DNA of 64,000 bases from Melampsora larici-populina 98AG31 (GCF_000204055.1 NW_006768766.1:234350-298349), one strand, 5' to 3'; shown: positions 40,765 through 53,782, counted from the stretch's first letter. A program made the numbers and translations. The notes: a model not told the origin generated them from the sequence alone.

Positions 40765-43580
40765 TCAGTGGAACCATACATGAGGGTAGGAAGTCAAGCA
40801 ATCAAAAGAAAGTCCGGCGGAAATAGACTGACGTGTGAGTGTGTCCAGAGACTTAAAACATGACACCAATGCCGTTGCAATGGTCTTCATAGCTTCAGGT
40901 CGTCCCGACAACGGACAACACCCGGAGTAATCTTCAATCGATTTGGAACATGAGGACAACGCTATGCCTGAGTGATTTTCCTCGGAAGCATTCCAAACGA
41001 GGTTTTCTGACCTATCTCTAAGCGCGTGGAACAGGAACATCCGCTGCGGATCATACGGTGGAAAGCGATCAATAGCGGTGCGAACAAACTCTGCCATTAC
41101 TGTGCCTAAAAAAAGTCGAGCCAGTCTCAGTTTTATTCAATTTCATGTCAAACAAAAGGAGAGCGAGGATATGCGACTTTAATTAGTCACCTGGATCATC
41201 CCCATCAAGTTTATTCATTTCCAATAGAGTATCAGATACCAAATGCAATTCTCGTGAATTAAATTCCCAACTGCATCCCTCTGCGCTCTCGATAGTGACC
41301 AGCAATCTTGAGGCCGCGAGTTTATAGCTATCTATATCCTCGGAGGGAGATGATATGAGTTGAAGTAAACTTGTGACAAAACCGAGTGGTTGAACAAATT
41401 TGAGATCTACGTGATTTTTACAATAACGAAACCGTCCCAAGCTAGGCGTCAGCTTGATGAACATGCAAAAACATCGTCAAAGAAAGATCTGTTGGTTTAC
41501 CAAATTGATTCTCTGCCCAAAAATTCAAGAAATCCAAACAATCCGTAGCCTCACTCATGTAGTTCGTATCTTCAGTCTTGATAGACTCCATTGATTGTTG
41601 CACTACCGACAGGGTCTGATTGAGAAACTTATGAAGGTTCTTTTGAGCTTTTTGTAGAAAAAATGTGATATCTTTTGAAGGTAACCCAATGACCTGGCGT
41701 ATGAAATAACGTTTCTCTACATGACATCGAAACAAATTATGTGAGCTAAATAGACTCTTTGTGCTTGTTTTTAAAAAAGTTGAGAATAACCATACCTGGA
41801 AGGTCAAAGACGTTCTCAAAGAGCCTCTGAAGAGCCTCCACTACTAGTCTCGAGAGTCTCCCTCTCCCATCGACTGTGGAATTTTCAAATTTGTCTTGAT
41901 TACGTGTTCGTTCATGGATATCCAAGAGAATGCTGAAGATCGAGCGCCAGATCCGATTCCATGTAGAGGGGCTCAAGCCTTCCGGAGGGCTTAGACCAAA
42001 GAAGAAGTTCTTCGGATTTCCAGCGGAGGATAAAACCGGATGTACTTCAGATTTTTTCAACCTGATCAGAACTAGTGTACCGCGTTTCTACTCAACTAGA
42101 AGTACTTGTAAGCCGATGCCATCGTTATTAGATAGTATCGTGATGATCTCCAAGTTCTTGTCCGTGTCATTTGATCCTGATGCTTTTGACAGCGCGTTTG
42201 TCGAGGGGAGTCTGGGTGCAATGAAATATTCCAAAGAAGGTGGCGTGAACTGGGTGAGAATCCATAACGTTGTCTATTCACCAAATCGCCAAAAAAATAA
42301 GCAATTTTTTTGAAACACAACATATAAACCCATCCGCCTACAAGACATCCAACCCACTTTGTCTCAACATCGGGACAAAAGTCGGCATGTAACCAGACCC
42401 ATGGCATCATCTCACCTCCATCAGAAAACAGAGTGTTCTGCGCTGTATTGAGTTTGATATCACCAAGCAGATTTTGAGGGCTAGGAAAAAGGGATATGAA
42501 CAAAATCCAGATCTTTCTGATTGTGACAGGCTTGAAAAGCTGGATCTTGTGAATTTGATACCTACGCAAATACTGACAAATCCGATGAATCAGCAAGATA
42601 GTGTCTGAGAAAAGGCGAAGTGTTGATTGATTTGAAGCTTACGCCATATAGGCAAAGAATTTGGGAAACAGATATCTGAGAGACGCTAATATTCTCATCG
42701 AGTGAAGTGATGAAGCTTGCAAGTTGATCGCATGCTTGATCAGGTTGGAATGGGCTCCAATTATCCAGACAACAGAGACAATATAATAGAGACAAGCAAG
42801 CTAATTTGATCTCATAGCTCAACTTATCATTGCGAGGTATTGAGGAAAACAGAACATCCATCAGTTGTTCTTGGTCAGTCGGGATCCGTACGACAAGCTC
42901 AATGGTTTGATGCGACCAGGAAGGGCAAGTTTGAAGAGCAGCCGACTGAGGCAAGTTGTTTGATATATCGCCGTTGATGTAGTCGATCACAGAAGCAATC
43001 AGTACGTCTGGCAAGGTGGCCATCGCAGACGCACTGTGACGGGGTTTGCTACCAAGTGCCAAGGTTCGAATGTGATCTCTGAGGGAAAAAAGCGACCGTA
43101 TGAAACCTTGATTGACTATCGTTGTGGGGACACGAGTTTTCACATCTTCAGTTGAATTGTTGGAAACCGCGTTTAATGGGAAGTAGCTCACGTATTTTAT
43201 TCAACAGATCGACCAGACGAACTTTCATTGGTGGAGACATTATCGTCCACTGTTCATAATCACCAATAGTTTCTTTGGAAGCAACAAGAAACTGGACTAT
43301 TATAGAACCCGAGATGGTCAACTCAGATATCTTGCTATTGCTCATCTGAAACCGATACATGCGAAGTCCCATCCGTCAGTCATCAAATCAAATTGATAGA
43401 TACTTTCGGTCTGCTCACTGGTTCTTGGAAGTTCGTGAAAGCGTTGATCGCGGATTCCAAATCAAAAGCATCGACCTTTTGGTCCTCTTGGAGGCTTCCT
43501 AAGAGATGTTCGACTAACTGAACCGGAGGTAATCTGGTTTCAGGCCCCAAGTCTGACTCTGTGACGATGTTTTTCGACAT
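40765..43580 (-). CDS. Orphan 739-aa helical protein
   Basis: Nine exons (43404-43580, 43192-43345, 42643-43145, 42342-42572, 42106-42273, 41796-42009, 41501-41716, 41191-41406, 40765-41105) close exactly to 739 aa. The protein is predicted mostly helical with Leu-rich amphipathic stretches, no signal peptide and no clear membrane segment. This would fit an ARM/HEAT-type or other scaffold protein, but I recognise no family. The junctions at 42572, 42009 and 41406 were chosen because they alone keep frame, so local details may be off. Start at ATG 43580; an upstream codon in the same frame is not ATG. The gene is divergent from the PUB-domain gene across 0.6 kb, so the two may share a promoter region. 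Confidence 0.6.
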
Positions 43581-44191
43581 GTTAAATTCCGCCAAAAAAT
43601 GGAAATGTAAGGATATTTTGAAGATATCATTCAAATGATATGAATTCTAAACTGCTTGACTGTTTACCATTTCTGGTTCATCTCTACTCCAAATCTTGAT
43701 TCTCATGACGAGTTGATCTTTCATGACTTCAAGTGATCACATCAGAATGACGTCACATATGTATCACATCTGATTGTATGCATGATGCCCCGAGCCCCGA
43801 TCGGTCTTGACTGTTCAAACTTTGCTTTCAGTGTTTGACCACTGGAGTTGAGACCTTCGAAATTTCCTAGCATCACTCTCGCTGCATCGTCTACTCTGTT
43901 GTGTCCTAAGGATATCAGGATTCTCCTCGTGACGAACATAAAATCAGAACAAAGACAGGTACAGCACATTTGACTGGAAGAGAATACCCAGACCTGATCG
44001 CTGGTAGATGGTTTTTACCAAACTTATGTGAAGATGACGATGTGATCAACTCATGAGATCTCTTCCTTTTCGAATTATGTCCTTTCCAAGTCTCAGTTTC
44101 TCTTCACTCGAGAATCATTCAAGCTGGGCTAGGAAGAGTGAATATCTTTTGGACGTCTCAAGATATCAGCTAAACCGTAACATATACCGCC
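43581..44191. promoter_or_regulatory. Shared divergent promoter region
   Basis: 611 bp between two divergent start codons. No TATA element is obvious. It contains two TGACGT/ACGTCA words around 43748-43756, a CREB/ATF-like core, which is suggestive only. Confidence 0.35.
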
Positions 44192-45017
44192 ATGCAAGAA
44201 GTCGGACCAATGTCGCCTTATAAAGATCCATGGGACTCTGAGTCTCAGCCCGAAGGAAACACTTTGAGGTCCCCGACTGGTCGTCACTCATCCGTACACA
44301 ATGACATTCCGATCAACGCTCATGACGTGGCGAGTGCGGCTGAGACTCGTAGGAAAACTGTCAATCCGATTGCCTCAACGGATGGGGGTGCTGCAATTCG
44401 AAAGAGCTTCGTCCAGCTAATAGAAGGACAACTTGTGGAACGTAATGAGAAGGCGGTGGTACTTGAAGCACTCAAGACAATGGAGAAGATCACTTCGAAT
44501 GTGTTGAAAAATCCAGGTGAAGCTAAATACAAGACAGTCAAACACTCGAACGAGTTGATCAAAAGAAACATAATCAATGTAGCAGGTATGGGGCGTTTTT
44601 CATACTCAATCAATAGTGCTCTACGTAAAAGAGTTGTGGACTAAGTTAAATTTACCGTACTGCTTACCAGGTGCCCGAGATTATCTACTTGCATGCAAAT
44701 TTTCGGCAGGCGTAAAGGATCATGTCGAGACTTTAAACTTTCCTGAAAACCCATCGGAGCGAATCCTAGAGGTCTTGGCCATTGGTCACCAGATACTCAC
44801 CAAGAAAATCTCTGATATCACTCAAGCCCATGAGACTGCCATTCGAATGAAGCAAGCCGAAACTGAAGCGATCAAGAGACAAAAAGCTTTGGCACTCAAT
44901 AACATACAGGAGGATCGAGAGCGTCAGAAGTTGAGACTTGTTAGAGAAAAGATGGCCAGAGAGGCTAAGGAGAAAGAAGCTGAATCGAACAATGGACAAG
45001 GTGATTCTGACTCATAA
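44192..45017 (+). CDS. PUB-domain protein (p97/Cdc48 cofactor type)
   Basis: Two exons (44192-44585, 44671-45017) give 246 aa. Residues about 75-180 match the PUB/PUG domain found in peptide N-glycanase and UBX/UBA proteins: a helical bundle with EALKTMEKITSNVLKNP, YKTVKHSNELIKRNI and the split motif NVAG|ARDYLLACKF, followed by the hydrophobic LNFPEN strand. PUB domains bind the C-terminal tail of the AAA ATPase p97/Cdc48 and so link it to ubiquitin-dependent protein degradation. The N-terminus is disordered. The C-terminal 70 residues are a charged coiled coil (Lys/Glu/Arg-rich). No UBX or transglutaminase domain is present, so this is a stand-alone PUB protein of the kind common in fungi. 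Confidence 0.85.
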
Positions 45018-45906
45018 GTTTATGTGGATGAGTTATAAACTTTTCCCTTCGAAAACAGTGCGATCCTACTCTATCGCTCCGGACTCTTATCTTATCTTGT
45101 CTGTAGCACAAAACCTATTATCTCAATGCTTACTTATTCAAAACAACATGTCAGTCCACGTTGTCCCGGTGTGAGCTCAAGCATATCAAACACATCAGTT
45201 GTACAAAAAAATGTCGGAAAAACCTGATCGTCCATCTCATTGACCAACCAATGTTATCGAGTGATTCCCCCGTGATCAATGAACAAACCGGCTCAGCCTC
45301 AATCTCTTGCAAGCTACTTGTTGAACCTTTATCTCCAAATTCACAAATATGGCTTTTCCACTTTTGTCAATATTACTGATTTACCTGTCTTGACCCAAAT
45401 ATGTGGATGATTCATTGACTTTTTGTCTGGAATTGGATACAGATGACTGCGTAGTGAAGCCAAAGGGAAATTGAATGAAGTGAAGATACATCACAAGCTT
45501 TTTTTAGTCCGAGGATTTTTGGTTTAGCATAGTATATACACTGTACACAGAGTAAGATTGTTCTTGATGAACAAAGACAAATCCTTCATGATTTCCATTT
45601 AGTAAGTCATAATTATATTCCTTGTTGAATGAAAAGCGATTTGACAACGATTGAAATATCAAGGACATGAAAATGATATGGCTGACATTTTACCTTGAAC
45701 AAAAATTTGACAACATCAAAGTAAAAAAAAATGTTTGCTTCCTTTCCTGCTTATCTCTTCCTAAACTTAAAACCTTCATACTGAGAAGAAAAAGACAAGC
45801 ATCAATCATACTCCCCAATGAGCTTTCAGAATTTCATAAATTGACATGGAGATAATATTTGAAGGGACCTAATAGAGGATCATAACACTTTAACTTATCA
45901 GATTCA
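45018..45906. other. Convergent 3' intergenic region
   Basis: Between the PUB gene (+) and the carrier gene (-). AT-rich, no gene or repeat worth calling. Confidence 0.4.
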
Positions 45907-47552
45907 TCATAAAACAATTATATCAAAAACAGGACGAACCATGTAAGTCATTCTAGCCAAAGCCCCACGAGTAAAACCTTTTGGACCACCTTCTTTCCAA
46001 ATCCTATTCAAAGCCGAACGAATCGGACCAACAGATGAAGAAGCATTATGGAGACCTCCAGAAGTCTGAACTGTACTTTGAAGTACTGCAATCGGATGAG
46101 TCAGACCAGCAGAGACCATACAACTTAGAGCAGCGCAAAGCGAATATCTAGCTGTTAGATTTGTTGTTCCTTTGTGCAAATCTGAAGTTTGATCTTGGGT
46201 GTGTGTTGTATCGGTTGGATTATATGAAGGGATGAAAACTGATTTGGTTTGTTCATAAACTGGCCAATATAGAGCTCTATAGATTAAAATGAACATGCCA
46301 AAATCAGTTTCTTGACTTGCAATATAGACATTTCTGGAACAGTGGGTGTCAGTTTGATGACTAACGTGTATGGGCTAGTAAATGTAAGTTTTCCCGGGTG
46401 AAATGATTTATTGATCGATGAACGTCATGGAGAATTATCAGCTGTGTGTAATCTTACTTTCCATTTTTGATTTAATGAAGGTACATACCCATAAACTGCC
46501 AAAGAAACAGTGTATCCCTATAAGACATGAACCAAGTAGAAAAAGTTCATTGATCATGATCAACGTTGAATTTGAAAATCACTTATACGATGCAGCACAT
46601 ACCCTCCAGATTCCTCTAACACCTTCAGTCTTGGCAATCTTTTTCAATAATTTGATGCCAGAAGTTCCTTCATTACCTTTCTGTAATCGACTTTTGGTTA
46701 CTTCCATTGGAGTCCTGTAAATAAGATGATAGTATTCATGAGTGTCTCCATATGGTTTTCAAGAAATAGCGTGTAGGAAGAGAGAGGAAGTGGATATGGA
46801 TTTTGAATATATATGAAAATCGAAGGCACACATGCTGACCATACCCAACCAGATACGACTGAACACACAATCAAAAACCCCGGAAAATGGTAGTGTCAAT
46901 GAGATTTTGTAAAATTATAAAGTAAACAGAAAAATCTGTATCCAAAAACTTACTTTCGGCAGATAAACCTGAGAGCATATAAGCAGGAAACTGTTCGATC
47001 ATCGAAGGTGGTGGTAAACTTGAAGATCGATTAGGATCAATAAAGATCGGAGTCCAAAACCGTTTAGCCACTAAAAATCAAAGACTCCCATCTGATGAGT
47101 TTCAAAAAAATAGGTCAATAAGAAATGAAAATTAAAAATACCTTCATAAGATGATAAATAAATAGATAAGGCGGGTACACTAAAAAGTAATGCAACTGGT
47201 AAACCAGCATATAGCTCAGAAGCTGATGATGGGATAATTTGACGTAATGAATTGGGTGAAGAATTTAATTGAGTTTGAATTCTAAGTCGAATGGTATCAA
47301 CTATACTTGATGAAGAAAAAAAAAGTGAAATGATTAAATACTGATCTTCTCAAATCTGTAAACAATGAAGAAGACTCCAAAAAGAAAAAGAAAAAGAAGC
47401 TGACGTGGATGGGTGATGAGACGAGCTGCTGCTGCTGCTATACTAGAAGAAGCTAATGATTTAGGTTGAATTAAGAAAGTTGAAGTTGATGAGTTTTGGT
47501 TGATGATGGTTTCATTTTGATCTGATAAAGTTGAATTGGATGTTTTGTTCAT
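45907..47552 (-). CDS. Mitochondrial carrier family protein, with 1-nt lesion in exon 2
   Basis: Seven exons (47405-47552, 47143-47300, 46954-47070, 46840-46858, 46603-46714, 46489-46517, 45907-46276), about 317 aa. The three-fold carrier plan is visible: repeat 1 THPLDTIRLRIQTQ, repeat 2 WTPMEVTKSRLQKG, and repeat 3 a degenerate THPIAVLQSTVQ. Such proteins exchange metabolites across the inner mitochondrial (or peroxisomal) membrane; the substrate cannot be read from the sequence. Exon 4 is a 19-nt microexon. In exon 2 the frame is lost near 47160: PALSI is followed in frame by IYHLMK, but reading one base off gives YLSSYE and joins exon 3 correctly, so one base appears to be missing. Skipping part of exon 2 by a donor at GTGTAC would restore frame but remove a transmembrane helix. 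Confidence 0.8.
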
Positions 47553-48111
47553 TGTGGTCTTGAGATGGTCTTGAATGGTCTTGAATGGTATATGATGAAT
47601 TCTTCTGAGTTTTCCTTTCAAGCTTTCTTCTTGCAATCATCCATATGTTGATGTCAACTTTGGTCGGAGTAGCAAACCTTCTCGCCGATCAAGAACCCAG
47701 GTTGGAAAGCCGGGTACACTCGGCCGGTTGGGCTACAGCCGGGTCTGAAACATGTCGTTTATGACACACATCCTCACTGCCCAATTGTCATGGATCTTGA
47801 ATTCAGCAAAGTCCCCCCTCTTGGATCTCTGCTTTGGCTCACATTTTTTAGATATCAAACAAAACTTTGAAAATTGAAAGCTGGCACGAGGTCAGTCCCA
47901 AGGAAAAGGAAAAAGAGTCCAGACATCAACCTTTTTGGTTTTCCTAGGACTGAAGTTATCCAATCATCCTGTGTGAAGATCTCAAACAATCAAAGGTTTA
48001 TACATTGATTGTAAAAAAGACAAGAACATGAAAATAATACAAAATCGAGTTAAAGATCAACAAAACAAAAAGTAACCATCAACATATATAAGAGATATCA
48101 ACACGATTTCT
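47553..48111. other. Intergenic
   Basis: Promoter of the carrier gene and 3' end of the dehydrogenase gene, both on the minus strand. A GC-richer patch at about 47690-47750 (GCCGGGT repeated) stands out. No gene. Confidence 0.4.
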
Positions 48112-50592
48112 TCAACGATGAGTTGGCATTGAAACATCAGCTCGATTTCCAACTGCATCTGATGCTCTCCATAAAGCAGTAGTCGTCTTTAATTGAGTCC
48201 AAAATCCGATTCCACTGAAATTACATTATTAAATTGAAGAGAAAAGGTAAAAACCAATCATCAGTCAAATTTCTTTCTTAACAAGTTCTATTGGTATCAA
48301 GACTTACAGTTTTCCATAAAGTGAATGACCACCTAATACACTACCTTTATTACCACTCCATGCGAACATGGGCAAAGGTACAGGAACAGGTGTGTTGATA
48401 CCGATTTGACCAGCTTCAACTTCTCGTTCAAATCGACGAGCAGCTGCCCCATCACGAGTGAAGATCGCTGTACCATTACCATCTAAAATCATTCACTTTA
48501 TTGAGTTTTATGACATGGATTCTAAATTGACTGGAGTAAAGATTTCGGACACTTACATTTGTTGGAATTGATGAGCTCAATAGCTTCATCTAAACTTCCT
48601 ACGTTGATCACAGTGAGTACTGGTCCAAAAATCTCCTTTCTGCCGAGAATCATAAACACAGAATTGAATGTTAAATCAGTCAACTCTATAGAATCAGGAC
48701 ATGATATGGAAATCGGGTTTCACTCAACTCATAACAAGTCATGCCTGTTTTTCCTTCAATGATGGTAGGTCCCACCCAATTTCCATCCGGATAACCTTCT
48801 ACTTTGATATTACGACCATCAAGCAAGATCTTACCACCTTCTTTCTCAGCTGATCCAATCAGTTCTTCAATATTTTTCTTTGCTTGAGGAGAGATTACTG
48901 GACCTCTATGTCCGAACAATTTCAAAATTCGGAATCAGTTAGCTACAAGTCAAATGAAATGGACTTTGGATCAATGAATTTACATTTCTGTTTTATCATC
49001 CATACCATTGCCTACTTTCAATGACTTGGCTCGTTCGACAAGTTCAGATATCCAAGTTGAAGATTCTCCAACAGTGATCATTACTGATAGAGCCATGCAA
49101 CGTTGACCAGCAGCTAATTCAAAGAGAAGGATCGACGAGCTTGAGTCAAAGGGTACAAAGAGCTTAGTTGATCGAATAATTCTTACTGACCCCCAAATGC
49201 AGCTCCCGCGATCGCATTCAGGGTCGAATTTCGAGCAGCATCCGGCATAACAACACAATGATCTTGAAAGTATAATGACGAGGTTAAAAGATAGATCATT
49301 GACCCGTTAGTATTCCTGTCACCTTATGCCAGGTTCCGGATCTCATCAAACTGACTTTTGGCACCCAAATTGGCTTGAACTCTCTTTCCAGTCTGACCTG
49401 CTCGATCATAGATATGTTTGCCTGCATGATCAGATCCGACAAAAGAGATAGCTTTGATCCTAGGCTCATCGCACAAAAAGTTGACCGTATCCACTCCTCC
49501 ATGTACCACATTCAATACACCCGCAGGTAAACCTACAAAGAAAGACTCAGTAAGCAAAACAAAACATACATGATCTTATTGGGAAGAAGTGAAGACTTAC
49601 CAGCCATTTGAGCCAATTCGGCAATCATCATGGTTGCACCGGGATCCCGCTCAGACGGTTTGATGATGAGTGAATTACCACATGCAACTATATAACAAGC
49701 AAATGATGTTCATAATCATCCCATACCGAGATGATAAAAGACACACACCAGACAAAATGCTCCATAATGGGATCATGGCGGGAAAGTTAAACCTAAAAGC
49801 GAAAAGCACACAAAGAGAATCAATTCAAGACTCTCAAAATCTTGTTCTTTGAAGTTTAAGAAAATGTAGACGAACGGGCATATAGCAGCTGTAACACCTA
49901 AAGGTGCTTTACGAGTTTCGGTATCCATATCTTTACTAACTTCAAGTTTTTCACCCATTAACAATTCAGGTAAAGCACAAGCAGCTTCGACGACCTGTAA
50001 ACCTCTATGCACATCTCCTTTTGCGTCTGAAAACGTTTTGCCTTGTTCTAAGACAATCGATTTGGCTAATTCATCACTGTTGCTTCTGATTAAATCTTGA
50101 AATCTATAAAAGTTTTGAAGGATTGCATTCGTATGAGATTTGTATTTTTGAAGCTACGAATATGATCTGGGATATAAATAGCTAACCTTAACATGACTTG
50201 TTGACGAAAGAGGACTGATGAATTTTTCCATTCGAGGTAGGCATTCTGAGCACTATCGACAACGGACTTTAACTCATCGTTCGTTGATTGTGGGACCCGC
50301 GTTAAAAGAGCTTGCGTTGCCTGAAGACCCAATTGCGAAAGTTTTAGCAAAGTTGATGATGATTTGATTAACCAAGGGTATATGGACAGAAGTGGCCTAC
50401 TGGATTATTGACATCGATCCATCGTTCCGTCTTACTCTTAACAAAGCTCCCATTGAGATAAAGTTTCGTATCGGATCCATCAATGCTGGTTCCTTTCCAA
50501 GTTGAAAGCGTTCGAGTACCAGTAGAAGCTGCCATTTGAGCTCGACTGGAAGCAGCGCGAGGTAATGAGATAGGGATAGACCGGTTGAGCAT
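48112..50592 (-). CDS. Methylmalonate-semialdehyde dehydrogenase, mitochondrial (ALDH6)
   Basis: Twelve exons (50401-50592, 50187-50320, 49876-50103, 49749-49792, 49601-49687, 49356-49532, 49191-49262, 48984-49113, 48729-48905, 48557-48639, 48308-48482, 48112-48214) close exactly to 533 aa, the normal family length. The enzyme oxidises methylmalonate semialdehyde (valine breakdown) and malonate semialdehyde to propionyl- and acetyl-CoA, using NAD and CoA. Signatures: a basic, Ser/Arg-rich N-terminus suiting mitochondrial import, KPSERDPGA, the FVGSD cofactor turn, catalytic Cys in AAGQRCMA (about residue 317), KEIFGPVL, and a C-terminal FAWSGNKGS...GIGFWTQ block. Methionine at 50592 is the first ATG in frame. 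One segment (PLWSILS before VACGN) is one residue shorter than usual. Confidence 0.93.
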
Positions 50593-51166
50593 GATGAAGT
50601 TTAAGTGGTTGATTGAAGCGATCGACAAATTGTCTGAATGCTGAAAACTTCATTTCAACTGTACATAATCAAATTGTCTCATCTCCGTAAAATTAACTGA
50701 CCTTAAACATAAATGAAAACAAACCAACTCGGAGACACCACTCAGTAATACAAGCGGAGAGATGGCACTCTTGGTATTCAAGCCGACTCAAGCTCACCAA
50801 TCTTGCACAATATATCGAGAAAGACATGGTCATGCATTTGGATGCGATGCTAGTGTTTTTAACAGGTCAAGCTTTGAAAAAACACGAGTTGTTCTCAGTG
50901 AGAACACGAGTGTTTTGAGCAAGAAAAGTACCTAATTATGGTACCAGAGACAAAGATAAGAATGAATGAGAAGAGGAATGACTAGGCAGGAGAAAACATT
51001 CATTCGGATATATAAAAGTAATCACGTAGAACCCAAGGTACAAGTCAATAGATTGAGAAGGAACCAAATATTATGATATCAGAACAACACAAATAGGATG
51101 AAAGGCATCATAGAGGACATTAACAACGACGATGCGATTATAAAACATGAGTGAGTAAAGAGTAAA
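50593..51166. other. Intergenic
   Basis: Promoter of the dehydrogenase gene and 3' end of the secreted-protein gene. AACACGAGT repeats twice near 50880-50915. No gene seen. Confidence 0.4.
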
Positions 51167-52819
51167 TTATCCTGATCGTGTTGAGGTCATACCCCGTGGA
51201 TGATCTTGAAATAGGTCATTGTATCGCTTGATAGGCTGTAAATCATCAGATTTCAAGTCACTCTCTTTACTTTGAATCACGGCAGAGATTTCATCGTTAA
51301 GTATATCCCATTCATCTGAAGAATCTCCGTCTTTGTGGGTTTCAGTCTTCAGATCAGATGGCGGAGAAGCAAGTCTGATGTTAGTCGACTTCTTTTCGGA
51401 TTCCTTCACCTCACCTTGTTCTGGATTTGAATCTGGTTTGTTTGAAAGTCTATTAGGTGCACTTTTTTTGGCTGAAACCTCTGGTGTAGATGATGAGTGA
51501 GATTTAGAATCATAAAAGGAAGGGTAAATTTCCTGCAAGGGTTTGTGATTATGTGGGTCGTCTTGTTTTGTCAGTTCATGGTTACCAGGCAGACGAAAAC
51601 CTTTATTGTGAACAAGATCAACAATGTCATGATCAATGTCTTCCCATAGTTTTCCTTCATCTACAACCGGAGCTGGCTCGTTAGGGTCATACTCTTCTAC
51701 TGGCACCGTCTGTGCCGGTTGAGAACCATGAGCTGACATCGAGCCTATAGGATGAGTCTGGTCAGCGATCGACTGATATAAATGGGTGGTGTCGTTACTC
51801 ACCTTGAGATGGTTCGACAGAGATGGGCACAGGTCCCCAGCTGCCACTTTGACGTCTCCCTTGATGGTATCCTGGAGCTGGAAGCTGCACATACTCTCCT
51901 ACTGGTAACGTTTTCAGCGGTTGAGAATGATGAGCTGACATCGAGTCTACAAGACAACTCTGCGTATTGATCAAGTGATGGAAGCGATTGGTACCGATAC
52001 TCACCTTGAGACGGTTCAGCGGAGATAGACACAGGCTCCCAACTTGCATTTTCCCGATTCCACCGCAAGTACCCATTAGGATTTCGGGTCTGTATGGACG
52101 AATGGGAGTACTGCCCATTACTGATCTTCGGAGCGAAAAAGGCTTGAGGAGGCGGATTGATTTGAAAACTATTCGGAACTGAAAGTTGATAATACTGAGG
52201 TGCATGTGGATTGAGACCAGGAAGTGAAGCTGGACTAGCATGGTACTGCGGAGAAGGAAGGTAGCCGTTCTGATTTAGATGCTTGGTATTCACCGCGCTG
52301 TTCCATGGTACGGATCCTGTCAATGGCGGAGATGAGGTTCGGGGCTTCTGTGCCTTTGCAGGTTCCATAGAATGGCTCCCTGATGGAGGTCTGCTGGATG
52401 ATTGTAATCTTTTGAAATTGAAGCGCAAATTCTGTACGCGCCGGTTTTGTCGGAAGTTGGCATTGGTTTGCGCGACAGCTTCTGACAGATTATCCGATGG
52501 AGTTGTGAAATTTTAGAGCATATACCGTGAGCAGGATCATAGGACGGTGAGACACCATGAGAAAAATTGATAGTGGAATGATAGTCTTACCTGGACTCAT
52601 GCTAGGGTTGGTTGCCTCAAGCTCTTCCCTCATTGAGTATCTTGGTACCCAACCATGCTTTTGAGCTAAAGAAGACCTCGTAGCTTCCACTAGCTTTGGA
52701 TTAGGAATAAATGATTCTGTTGCAAGAGCAGAATTGCATAATAAGAAAGCGATTGAAGAAAAACTTAGAAGTTGAGATTTTGAAAAGTGTGAGGATCGAT
52801 TGCCGCTTTCTTTTCCCAT
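51167..52819 (-). CDS. Secreted repeat-containing protein, paralog 1 (candidate effector)
   Basis: Four exons (52591-52819, 52005-52481, 51803-51946, 51167-51744) close to 475 aa. A basic N-terminus followed by LLSFSSIAFLLCNSALA is a likely signal peptide. The mature part is disordered, rich in Ser, Pro, Asn and Gln, with no known domain and few Cys. Exons 3 and 4 start with near-identical coding (D/G-SMSAH-SQP...VPVEEY) and exons 2 and 3 end with near-identical EPSQ|G before GTGAGTA donors, so an exon plus its intron has been duplicated. Its signal peptide, a LWEDIDHDIVDLVHNKGF motif and gene plan resemble the next gene at 53783-55545. The features fit a fungal secreted effector or wall protein. 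Function unknown. Confidence 0.75.
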
Positions 52820-53782
52820 CACGTTGAAGAGTTCTTGAAAGGCTTGAATGGATTGCTGAAGAAAATGATCAACTAGTATCGCGCTATGGACAAGTTTGGT
52901 TCTGTAGGATCAAAGATGAAATTGAACTATGATATAAGGGAAAATGTGCAAGTTTGCGCTGAGAAAGATAAGCGTCATGGTGGGCTAAAAGTTTGGGACT
53001 TTATAGGATCAATTTGAAAGAAACCTTCTGCGTCAATAAACCAATGAAACGTATTAGATAAATTATTGCTTCATCCTCTGAAGTAGCTTACAACAATCGA
53101 GACAAGATGTGTCTGCGCCGAAGTCGAGGTGAAGCCAGACCCAGCAGATACACCATGAAGCCTACGGTTCTCAAGTTGTAAATCAAGCCTGCGTACCAGC
53201 AGCGGTTCGGCGTGAATGTAGAATCATTCTCATGTAAAAATATTTGAGAAAATGGCCGCAGTTGACAAAAGATCCGACTCTATTTCATCAGAGCTGATAT
53301 GTACCAGGACATGGTGAGATGTAGTCCTTGAACTTCTGAGATTTGGTATGGAGGTGATTTGGACGCGGACAAAATTTGACACTTGGTCTCAACATGTGAT
53401 CAAACATACGAACTTTGTTCCATTTACATATGCACTACGGGCGTAGGGGTGGCACATGAGTCTTGTGGTGGTGAGCTTGACTGCAAGGTCACTGGCACAA
53501 CTATGCGTTGGCACTGCGTGTTGGAGCATGTACCAAAGTTGGAATTGCGTTGGTTGACTGTTTTTATTTAGAAAACTTCAAAGCATAACACGTGAAAATG
53601 TTACAAATACTGAAAAATTATAAACTAGTCAGGACAATGGGTCTTTGTAAAAGAAAGTTATGATCAAAGAGTGTGATTTTGAAATGAGTGTAAAAAAGAT
53701 TGAAATGTAATGATCAATAAGTACGAATTGGTTTGCTAAATTTTAATCTAATTCATATGAACAAAGAAAGAAAAGAAGTGAG
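52820..53782. other. Intergenic between the secreted paralogs
   Basis: About 960 bp with the promoter of paralog 1 and the 3' end of paralog 2. No gene or notable repeat seen. Confidence 0.4.

Noticed and set aside
40669..40863. 64-codon plus-strand frame with a signal-peptide-like N-terminus
   Set aside because: It overlaps antisense to the 3' coding end of the 739-aa gene, is short, and shows no further support.
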